A stretch of 19,529 nt of DNA. Origin: Acanthamoeba sp. SK_2022b (Eukaryota; Discosea; Longamoebia; Acanthamoebidae). Positions 9,789 through 17,779 of this stretch are shown piece by piece. Made by a program: the position numbers and the translations under genes. The stretch lies in the NCBI GenBank assembly GCA_027943245.1, contig JANDJZ010001007.1:1-19529 (forward strand), in the 5' to 3' direction. The first letter of the stretch is position 1, and the number at the start of each line of letters is the position of its first letter. Below the pieces are notes generated by a model. That model searched no databases and was not told where the DNA came from. It worked only from the letters and a program-made list of their open reading frames with translations.

Positions 9789-10189
9789 AGGCTGCGAATT
9801 CGCTGGGACATTGCGAGCGTGGGTCCAAAAGCTTTGTTGTAATTTTTTAATTGATCGAAATGCATTTTTATAATAATTAGACGTTCGCCCTAATTACTTC
9901 CCCGAATTTATATGAAAATGAATTTTGGCGCGGACAACCGTCTTGGCGCCAAAACGGCGGCGGTGACGGTTTTGTTCGTTGGCAAAACCACGCGCCTCCT
10001 ACCGACCCCTCGCCCTTCATCGTTTCGAGACGTACTCGCACAGACTCTCTTCCCTCGCCCCATCTGCATTCAGTTGTGCGTCTGCTACGTTGTTTGGAAC
10101 TACGTAGTATCACATTTCGCTACAACTCGATTGCGCTTGGATCATCAATTTTGGAGTGAACCTCAACGTCTGTCTTCGACCAGGTGGTA
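9789..10189 (+). promoter_or_regulatory. Intergenic region: Shk-like kinase 3' flank and Wee1 promoter
   Basis: The first 120 bp are AT-rich, without an AATAAA signal, and probably hold the kinase 3' UTR. From about 9905 the sequence turns GC-richer. It carries a TATA-like TTTATATG at 9907-9914, then two E2F-like sites, then pyrimidine-rich sequence up to the Wee1 start. No ORF with family resemblance is present. Confidence 0.5.
9923..9954 (+). promoter_or_regulatory. Paired E2F-like sites upstream of wee1
   Basis: TTTTGGCGCG on the plus strand (9923-9932) and TTTTGGCGCC on the minus strand (9945-9954) both match the E2F/DP consensus TTTSGCGC. They face each other 12 bp apart, and the second sits in the perfect palindrome TTGGCGCCAA (9943-9952). 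They lie about 236-267 bp before the Wee1 ATG. Binding is inferred from the match and from the cell-cycle role of the downstream gene. Confidence 0.55.
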
Positions 10190-12452
10190 ATGGAGGCTAA
10201 CGGTAACAATCATTCGAATCCTCAAATGGAAGAAGGCCTTCCTCTACCTCTCCTTCCTCTCCTTCTCAGCCCCGCCCCTGCTCGCCATTCCTGGTCTTCG
10301 TCCTCATCTATTGCATCCTCGCCCATGTCAATGACAACATCGTTGGCACGCCACAATTCACCACGCAAGCGGCTTTTTAACGAGGGCCCCGCCTCGCCTC
10401 CCCCCTCACCCGCGCCCATCGAAAAATCGCCCTTCCGACGATCCCTCTTCGTTGGAGGAGCCCGCGGCCAGCGCCAGCAGCCACTCCATCTCGCCGACCA
10501 TGACGGTGCCAGGCCCGCACGACAATTCAACAGCCGCAGCTGGAGCGCTGGGGGTCCTCCTGCCAAGCGCCTCCGCCTCGAGATGGGAGATGATCTAAAT
10601 GCCTTTCTTCCCCCGAGGCCACTACGCCTTGGTACCCCCCCCCCCCGGCTCTGCCGCGGTGCGAAGCTCTTTGCTGCTCACATTTTTCTGCGCGCAGGCC
10701 GTGAACAGGCCGGAGAGAAAGACGGCGTGGCGTCGCTGCTCCTGGAGCGGGCCAAGCCAGACCTCTTCTCCGAGGACTGCGATGCTGTGGCCCCGGGCAG
10801 CTCCGCCCCACCAGACGCTCTCGCAGCGCTCGACGAAGACGACGATCGGTAAAACCATCCCAGCCTCTTCTCTCTCTCTCTCTCTCTCTCCGTGGTGGTG
10901 GTGGTGGTGATGATGTGTACTGTTCGTCCTTGTGTGCGTTCTTCTCACTGTGTGGTGTGATGTGTGCTTGCGCGCTGTTCGCAGGTGTACCCCGGAGGAG
11001 CCACCAGCAATCTCCGTCACTCCGGCCACCCCACACGCGGAGGCTGTCACGCCCGTGCTGCCCTCCGCTCACCTCACTCCGCCCAGCAGCCCACAGCCGC
11101 TCTCGCGCCACCTCCACTCCACTCCGCACGGCCACCACGCCAACCTCATCCACCTCGCCACTCCCTCCCGCGCCTGCAATGTACGTTGCTTCGCTTCGTG
11201 CCCCCCCCCCTCCCCCTATCCTCCTCCTTGCTTTGGCCTCCTCCATGGCTCACGCCACCGTGGCGGCGGCATGCAGGTGAATCCATTCTCTCCCGAGCGC
11301 GCGCTGCCTCGTCATGTGCCGTCCAGCCCCATGCCCAGCCCATGCCCTTCTCCCGTCCGAGGCAGTACGGCCTTTCCCGCCTTTTTTTCATATGCCATTC
11401 CCCCGTTCGACTGATCGAAGAGGAGAGGGGGGGTGGGGGGGGAGAGAGAGAGAGAGGCGCTGTGCTGACTCGAGTGGTTGGTTCCTCCCCGCAGCGCCAT
11501 CAAGTCCGCCGGGCTCGCGCTACCTCGAAGATTTTGAGGAGATAGAAAAGATCGGGACAGGCTCCTTCTCGGAGGTCTTCAAGGCCCGCAACCGCGTCGA
11601 CGGGTGGCTCTACGCCGTGAAGCAGGCCAAGCGCGCCTTTAGCAGCCCGGCCGACATGCACAACACCCTCAAGGAGGTCTACGCGCTGGCGGCGCTCGGC
11701 TCCCACCCACACGTTGTCCGGTACTACTCGGCCTGGGTCGAGGACCGACTCTACATCCAGACAGGTAAACGATCGCACGCCCACACCACACGCGCCTTGC
11801 TGTTGCTGCTCTCGATCGATCGACGTTGTTGTTGTTGTTGTGGTTGTTGTTGTAGGTTCGCTCACAAACCTAACAACCCTATTGGGCGCGAGCAGAATAC
11901 TGCAGCGGCGGATCGTTGGCGGACCACCTCAAGAAGGGGGTGCGCTTCACCGAGGCGCAGCTGATCGACGTCCTGAAGCAGGTGGCGCAGGGCCTCAGCC
12001 ACATCCACAGGAAGGGCCTGGCCCATCTCGACGTCAAACCTGAAAACATTTATGTCGACCTCCAGGTATTATCCCTCTCTCCTACCGCGCCTTGCCGCCG
12101 TGCCCATTGGCTCACTCTCCCTCCCCCCCCTCTCTTTTGTCGACACTACTCGGCTGCGCAGGAGGACGGGGTCACGCCGCTGTACAAAATCGGGGACCTG
12201 GGCCTCATATCGCTGGCCGACGCCACGGACTTCTCGGAGGGCGACTCGCGATACATCTCGCGCGACCTCTTCGCCTCGGACGCGGACTGCCGCAAGCTCA
12301 CCAAGGCGGACATCTTCTCCCTCGGCTGCTCGGTCTACGAGCTGGCCCTCGGGCGGGCGCTGCCCTCTCGCGGCGAAGAGTGGAACGCCATCAGGGAGGG
12401 CGAGATCCAGCTCTCCTCCGACTTTACCAGGGGATTCGAGAACCTTCTCAAG

Positions 12453-12514
<62 letters not shown>

Positions 12515-12866
12515 CGTTCCTGCTATAGGCATCGTCGTCTCACTCTCTCCTCTTTGTGTCTTGGTGCAGTCGATGTTGGCTGCCGATGCGGACAAGCGAC
12601 CATCGGCCGACGAACTGTTGCAGGCGCCTGTGATGTGTTCGGATGAGATGAAGTGGGACATAGAGCACAAAAAGCGGGTGGCGCTCGAGGAGCAGGTGCG
12701 CGCCCTGCAAGGCGAGCTGGGCTGGCGCAGGGACGTCATGAACTCGGCGGGCTGGCGCGCCTGCGAGAGCCTCGTGCCCCTCGTGGCCAAGCTCGAGGGC
12801 TACATGAGCTTCCTCGCTCCTCCCTCCCCCATCTCCGCCGACTCTTCGCCACGCCCTGGCCTCTAA
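10190..12866 (+). CDS. wee1: Wee1-type CDK-inhibitory kinase
   Basis: Eight exons join in phase to 634 residues: 10190-10631, 10698-10848, 10985-11180, 11277-11364, 11495-11764, 11896-12065, 12162-12452 and 12570-12866. The kinase domain begins at SRYLEDFEEIEKIGTGSFSE (about 300), with AVK Lys335, YIQTEYCSGGSL, HLDVKPENI with Asp428, GDLGLIS with Asp451 in place of DFG, and GDSRYISRDLF. The DLG and GDSRY blocks are Wee1/Myt1 hallmarks. There is no membrane segment, so Wee1 fits better than Myt1. Wee1 phosphorylates the Tyr of the CDK glycine loop and delays mitosis. The 300-residue N-terminal arm is disordered and rich in S/T-P sites. It has a CDK consensus next to a Cy-like motif (SPRKRLF, 57-63) and a Myc-like nuclear localisation signal PPAKRLRLE (123-131). 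A coiled region (about 560-600) and a Pro/Ser tail follow the kinase. Exons 2-4 rest on frame and splice signals more than on homology. Confidence 0.93.
11827..11854. repeat. (TTG)n run in wee1 intron 5
   Basis: TTG trinucleotides with one interruption lie in intron 11765-11895, about 40 bases before the acceptor. The nearby TCGATCGATCGA is self-complementary. Confidence 0.75.
12455..12513. repeat. (AC)29 microsatellite starting at the wee1 intron 7 donor
   Basis: The repeat begins within the 5' splice site itself (AAG|GTACACAC; intron 12453-12569). The intron is 117 nt, a multiple of three, and has no in-frame stop. Confidence 0.95.
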
Positions 12867-12907
12867 TTATCAACGCGTGATGTACATACTGCCGAGACCA
12901 ATGGACG

Positions 12908-12913
12908 AATAAA
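12908..12913 (+). terminator. Polyadenylation signal AATAAA of wee1
   Basis: A canonical hexamer sits 42 nt after the Wee1 stop codon, at a normal distance for a short 3' UTR. It is the only clean AATAAA directly downstream of a gene end in this window; other gene ends lack one. Confidence 0.5.
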
Positions 12914-13482
12914 ACCCAGAGATCCAAGAAGAAGAAAGGCCCCCCAAGAGTGAGTAGTGGCAACTGGTGCTGTCAGAGACATGTCAAAGTCATGATCATT
13001 GTTTGCTGTCAACTTCACAAACAACCACAAATCATATAACTTTTGTTCATTTGGAATGTGAGGCCCAGTACTCTAAATGAGATGAGGAGCCCTGTGGCCA
13101 CTTGTTTAGCAGATTGGAGATAAAGAGAAGCTGCACCCAGCAAGGCCAAGGGGCACCCGTGATACCATATCCCCATGTCATGTTCATCCTGCACCAAATT
13201 CAGATGCAGAGAATGTGTAGCCATGCACAACTTCAGCAAGGTGTTCCGCCCCGATTCAATCAACGATGGTGAAAACCAAGCAATAGGTCGTGCCCCATAA
13301 CCAGGACCTGAGTATGTGTTGGTCATCAGGCATGATCGCAGGGACCAACGAGGGGTGCATCGGATTCCGCCGCAGCCGCATTTTTGGGATATTTCGGTAA
13401 TTTCAGGTAATGAAAAGCAGAGAAACGGGCGAGGGGAAGACTGCGGTAGGGAGAGGAGTGCGGGCGTGCGTGGCTGCGGGAG

Positions 13483-13512
13483 CGCGGTAGGCGCGAGCAG
13501 AGGCCTACCGCG
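13483..13512. repeat. Perfect 10-bp inverted repeat, 10-nt loop
   Basis: CGCGGTAGGC (13483-13492) and its exact complement GCCTACCGCG (13503-13512) flank a 10-base spacer. A partial third copy, GCGGTAGG, is at 13443-13450. The stem is GC-rich and could fold as RNA or mark a protein site. Confidence 0.85.
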
Positions 13513-13546
13513 GGGATGTCCGCCCGTGAAGTTAAAAACTCTAGGT

Positions 13547-13574
13547 GGTTAGCGGAACGGACCTTACGCTAACC
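13547..13574. repeat. Perfect 8-bp inverted repeat, 12-nt loop
   Basis: GGTTAGCG (13547-13554) and CGCTAACC (13567-13574) are exact complements 35 bp downstream of the 10-bp inverted repeat. No tRNA cloverleaf can be built around it. Confidence 0.85.
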
Positions 13575-13861
13575 GCGGAAGTCGAACCGTTGCGTCGCGG
13601 GGCAGCCCCAAGACGGCGGCCATGGCGGTGGCCCGGGCCAGCATTTGCTTTCCAATCCCCGCCAACAACTGACAACAACAACTCCACCGCTCCACCACCC
13701 TCGCCGCCGCTGCTTGTCCGCGGCTCTGTCACACTCGTCACACAATCGCGCCGTCATCACTCGCTGGCCAAGCGGAGCACACTCGCGCAACTCATCTTTT
13801 TCCACGCTCGCATCTTTACGTGTAAACTTAGTTCGCCACTCGTGCAACACAAGGCACACCT

Positions 13862-13906
13862 TAAACCAACAACAACAGCAACAACAACCACAACCACAAC
13901 AGCAAC
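13862..13906 (+). promoter_or_regulatory. CAA-rich, G-poor 5' leader of the RCC1-BTB gene
   Basis: About 45 bases immediately before the start codon are almost all CAA and CAACAG units, with two G residues. Such leaders are unstructured; CAA-repeat leaders are known to favour translation in the plant viral omega leader. The transcription start is unknown, so the leader role is inferred. Confidence 0.55.
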
Positions 13907-15516
13907 ATGTCAGTTCTGAGTTGGTACGCGCCTTCCACATGACCTGGCCCCGCCGACACTCTTGCGCAAAGGGGGGGAGGCTGACGCGCGCGTGTGTGCG
14001 GTGCGCGCGCAGGGGCACGGGCAAGGTGGGGGAGCTGGGCGCGGGGCGGGACAACAAGGAGGCCCTCGAGCCGGTGCTGCTGGAGCGGTTCCGGGGCAAG
14101 CGCATCCGGAGCGTGGCGTGCGGGGAGCAGCACTCGCTGGCCGTGGGCGAGACCGGCGACGTGTACGTGTGGGGCCGCGCCAAGGAGGGCCAGCTGGGCA
14201 ACGGCGAGGCGCGGCCGGCCAACGCGCCCAAGCCCGTGCGGGTGGAGGGCCTGCGGCACGAGCGGGTGGTGGGCGCCGCGTGCGGCTACTACCACTGCCT
14301 GGCCTTCACCGTGGCCGGCCGGCTCTACCAGTGGGGCAAGCTCCACAAGCACGTCGAGGGCCCCGCCAAGGAGTACTTTGGCGTGGCCATCGGCCTCTCC
14401 GGCCTCGGCTCCGAGCGCATGAAGCGCATGGTCGACCGCTCCCACAACGCCTACTACGCAGGTGTGTACATACTACTTCTACTACTGTTTCTACTGTTCT
14501 TGTTCTTGTTCTTGTTCTTGTTCTTGTTCTTGTTCTTGTTCTTGTTCTTGTTCTTGTTCTTGTTCTTGTTCTTGTTCTTGTTCATCTCTCTCTCTCTCTT
14601 CTTTGTGTGCTCACGCTCATGCATTGCGGGGGGGAGAGCAGCGGGAGCGACGGGCGCGGAGATGGAGGAGCTGTCGCGGCTGCAGAACTTTGGCACGTTC
14701 ACGCCCTACACGCAGCCCGTCCCCGAACTCGTCACCAGCCTCCAGCACGTCAAGGTGGCCTCTCCCTCTCCCTTTCCCTCTCCCTTTCCCTCTCCCTCTC
14801 CCTCTCCACTCACCGCTCACGGGAACAGGTGGTGGAGGTGGCGGCGGGCTACTCGTACTCGCTGGCGGTGACGTCGCAGGGCGAGGTCTACTCGTGGGGC
14901 TTCAACGAGAAGTGCCAGCTGGGCCTCGGCCACCGCTACAACCAGAGTGCGCCCACCCCCTCTCCCCCCAATAGATCATGCGCGCGCGTGTCCCATTCTT
15001 CCCGCCGTCGCTCACCGCCGCCCACAACGCAGGCGTGCCCCACCTGGTCCCCCACCTGTCGGGCGTCCACATCATCAGCGCCACGTGCGGACAGCAGCAC
15101 AGCGTCCTCCTCTCCGCCGCCGGCCACGTGCGTTCGCCCAAGCCATCGCCGCGCGCGCGCGCGGACGGCGCGCCAATGACGTGCGTGCGTGTGTGCGTTT
15201 GGGGGGGGGGCAGGTGTACACGTTCGGGCTGGGCGTGTTCGGACAGCTGGGCCACGGGGTGTCGTCCGACGAGCGCTTCCCGCGACGCGTCGAGGCGCTG
15301 GTGCCCGCGGGCGAGGGGGAGGCGGCGGCGGGCGAGCGCATCGTGCAGATCGCGTGCGGCTCCCACCACACGCTCGCCCTGGGCGTGAGCGGCACCGTGT
15401 GGACGTGGGGCAGCGCCGAGTACGGCCAACAGGGCGGCACCAACGCCTACGAGGATTGGGCCACGGGTAATTTCGCCCCCCCCCCCTCCAGCGCGCGAGA
15501 CACAACTCAACGCCTC

Positions 15517-15587
<71 letters not shown>

Positions 15588-15957
15588 GTGCAGGCCAGAG
15601 GGCGGAGAAGGCGGCGGCGATGATCTGCGCGACGCCGCGTAGCCTGTCGGGCTGCTTCGACGGGAAGCACATCGCGCACATCGCGTGCGGCCACCTCCAC
15701 AACCTGGCCACGGCGCGCGACGGCAGCGTGTACTCGTGGGGCTGGGGCAGCTACGGCGTGCTCGGGCACGGCAACCACCGCTTCCAGCTCGTCCCCAAGC
15801 TCATCCGCCGCATCGGCGTACGCTCTCGCCACCTCCCCCCTCCCCCCTTTCCTCTGTCGGCTACGACGAGGCTGACCCATTCGGTGGCGTCTCTACAGGG
15901 CGAGCGCATCGTGCAAACCGCTGCCGGCGCCAAGCACAGCCTCGCCGTCAATGGTAA

Positions 15958-16008
<51 letters not shown>

Positions 16009-16510
16009 ACACGAGAGAGAGAGAGAGAGAGAGTGGACTGACAAGTGTGTACGACGTGCAGCGGGATCGTCGACGCTGTTTGCGTTCGACTTTAAGGTGG
16101 CGCTGAACAACGCGCGGTACAGCGACGTGAGCTTCCGGGTGGACGGCAAGACGTTCCCGGCCCACCGCGCCATCGTGTTCGCGCGGTGCCCCTACCTGCG
16201 CGCCTACACGCTCCTCTCCCACCGCTTCCGCCCCGCCGGCTCGGGCCCCGACCCGAACCCCGTCGTGCAGCTCCCGCAGATGCGCCAGCAGGTGTTCACC
16301 GCCGTGCTGCACTACCTCTACACCGACCACCTCAAGGCCGCCTCCCATTGGCTGGGCGAGATCAAGCGCGTGGCCACCAAGTTCCGCCTGCCCCGCCTTG
16401 TGGCCCTTTGCACTGTGCGCCCTCTTCCCTCTCGCTCTCGCTCTCTCGCTCTCGCTCTCTCTCTCTCTCTCTCTCTCTAATTAATGTCGACTCTGGCCTG
16501 ACCCTTCGGT

Positions 16511-16583
<73 letters not shown>

Positions 16584-17779
16584 CGGAACAGGCCCAGCTG
16601 CAGAGCCAGAGCCACTCGCGGCAGTACCAGCCCCCCAAGTCCACGTTCGCCGCCGAGCTCTCGCAGGTGGTGGACAGCGACGAGTGGAGCGACGTGGTGT
16701 TTGCCGTGGCCGACGAGGAGGACGCGGGCGGGAAGGTGAGGCAAGTGCACGCGCACAAAGTGCTCCTCACCTCCCGCTCCGACTACTTCAAGCGCATCTT
16801 TGGCTCCTCGTTTGCCGAGGGAGAGCAACGTACGCCTCCCTCTCATCTCCCTTGGACCACGCTCTTCATCATTGCTGTACTACATCACGCTGACCGGTCA
16901 CAACACACAACACACAACACACAACATGCAACATGCAACATGCAACATTCAACATACAACATACGACATACAACACACAACATACAACACAAAACACAAA
17001 ACACACAACAAATGCTAAAAAAACACAGCCAAGAGCAAGCCAGTGGCGATACAGGGCACGCAGCCGCGGGTGTTCATGGCCATGCTCGAGTACATCTACA
17101 CGGGCCGATTGCCGGCGGAAGAGACGGTGGTCAACGAGGAGGCGCCCGGGCCCGACGAGACCCTGCCCGCCATCAACCCCGACACCGTGGTGGAGCTTCT
17201 GCTCGCGGCCGACCGCTTCCTTCTCGACGACCTCAAGCAGCTGTGCGAGGCCGTCCTCGAGCAGTCCCTCGAAGCCTCCAACGCCAGCTGGATGCTGGAG
17301 CTCTCCGACAGGTAACCTACCCCTCCCCCCCCACACACCATCAACCACTCCGCCTCTTCTCGTGCGGTGTTGTTGTTGTTCTTCGTCTTCTCACGGCCAA
17401 GCCCTTTGTTCGGTTGTGTTGTAACAGAGCGAGCGCGCCGCGACTGAAGAAGGCCACCCTGGAGTTCTTGGCGGCCCTCCTCTACCGCGCGCAACGCCCC
17501 CGCGCGCCCACGCCGGAGCTCGGCGACGAAGGCGAAAGCGCCGGCGAGGAAGGGTTGGCTTCGGAGGAGGCTGGCGAGGAGGCCGACGACACGCCCGCCG
17601 CAGGTCCCACTTCGGTGGAAGAGCTGGGCGAGCACATGTCGCCTCATCTCCTGGAGGAGCTTCGCGCCTTCTTGGCCGCCTACGCGCCCGCTACCGTGCC
17701 CCCGGCCGGCAAAGAACCCACCTCAGCGTCATCGAGCAGCGCAGCTCCAGCGGTGGCGTTGCCTCCTCTGGTTGACTGA
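13907..17779 (+). CDS. RCC1-repeat protein with two tandem BTB/POZ domains (IBtk-like)
   Basis: Twelve exons join in phase to 849 residues: 13907-13923, 14013-14461, 14642-14754, 14829-14946, 15033-15127, 15214-15466, 15594-15817, 15899-15953, 16062-16414, 16592-16829, 17029-17311 and 17428-17779. A 17-nt first exon gives MSVLSW, whose split Trp completes the RCC1 signature WGTGKVGELGAG. RCC1-type repeats follow to about residue 441, for example ACGEQHSLAVGETGDVYVWG, AAGYSYSLAVTSQGEVYSWG, ACGSHHTLALGVSGTVWTWG and ACGHLHNLATARDGSVYSWG. BTB1 (about 460-555) starts YSDVSFRVDGKTFPAHRAI; BTB2 (about 595-700) starts WSDVVFAVADEEDAGG and has VHAHKVLLTSRSDYFK. Next come VVELLLAADRFLLDDLKQLCEAVLE, typical of BTB-BACK proteins, and an acidic stretch (about 765-790). 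The order RCC1-BTB-BTB matches IBtk but lacks ankyrin repeats. Such proteins often act as Cullin-3 adaptors; that role is inferred. Confidence 0.9.
14496..14583. repeat. (TTCTTG)n hexanucleotide repeat in RCC1-BTB intron 2
   Basis: About 14.5 near-perfect units are followed by a short CT run. Intron 14462-14641 is 180 nt, a multiple of three, and has no stop in the reading frame of its flanking exons. Read through, it would encode a run of Leu and Phe. Confidence 0.95.
14760..14811. repeat. CTCTCC/CTTTCC repeat filling RCC1-BTB intron 3
   Basis: Pure pyrimidine hexamer repeats occupy most of the 74-nt intron 14755-14828. They act as an extended polypyrimidine tract before the ACAG acceptor. 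Confidence 0.85.
15519..15586. repeat. (GT)34 microsatellite in RCC1-BTB intron 6
   Basis: About 68 bp of GT repeat end seven bases before exon 7 (acceptor TTGTGCAG). The intron is 15467-15593. Confidence 0.95.
15959..16033. repeat. (CA)n then (GA)n compound microsatellite in RCC1-BTB intron 8
   Basis: About 49 bp of CA repeat (15959-16007) are followed by a GA run (about 16013-16033). The intron 15954-16061 is 108 nt, a multiple of three, and stop-free in frame. The repeat begins five bases after the donor GT. Confidence 0.92.
16431..16581. repeat. (CT)n and (GT)34 repeats in RCC1-BTB intron 9
   Basis: A CTCTCG/CT tract (about 16431-16478) and a 68-bp GT repeat (16514-16581) together make up most of the 177-nt intron 16415-16591. 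Confidence 0.93.
16898..17018. repeat. ACAACAT/ACACAAC heptamer repeat in RCC1-BTB intron 10
   Basis: A diverged tandem array of about 16 seven-base units (CACAACA, ATGCAAC, ATACAAC and similar) lies in intron 16830-17028. G is nearly absent on the transcribed-sense strand and the array runs almost to the acceptor. Confidence 0.85.

Larger units (their letters stand above)
12867..13906. other. 1.04-kb intergenic region between wee1 and the RCC1-BTB gene
   Basis: This holds the Wee1 3' UTR with AATAAA at 12908-12913, a CpG-poor lower-GC island (about 12908-13246), a GC-rich segment with two perfect inverted repeats (13483-13574), and the 5' leader of the RCC1-BTB gene. A 103-codon open frame on the minus strand (13015-13326) has no family I recognise and is not called as a gene. 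I see no tRNA or transposon ends. Confidence 0.6.

Noticed and set aside
13015..13326. 103-codon minus-strand open frame in the CpG-poor island as a gene
   Set aside because: No recognisable domain, no clear splice partners and composition unlike neighbouring genes. It may be chance or a decayed element, so it is reported only as part of the island.
13530..13600. tRNA on the minus strand, because of a GGTTCGA-like string
   Set aside because: No acceptor stem, D arm or anticodon arm can be placed. The local pairing is a simple 8-bp hairpin.
14902..15880. Long minus-strand frames opposite the RCC1-BTB exons
   Set aside because: They are shadows of GC-rich exons plus a His-Thr run from the GT repeat. 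They show no conserved motif, while the plus strand has clear RCC1 repeats.
16898..17018. Heptamer array as a CRISPR or telomere-like array
   Set aside because: Units are short, diverged and without spacers, and they sit within an intron with intact phase on both sides, so this is an ordinary tandem repeat.
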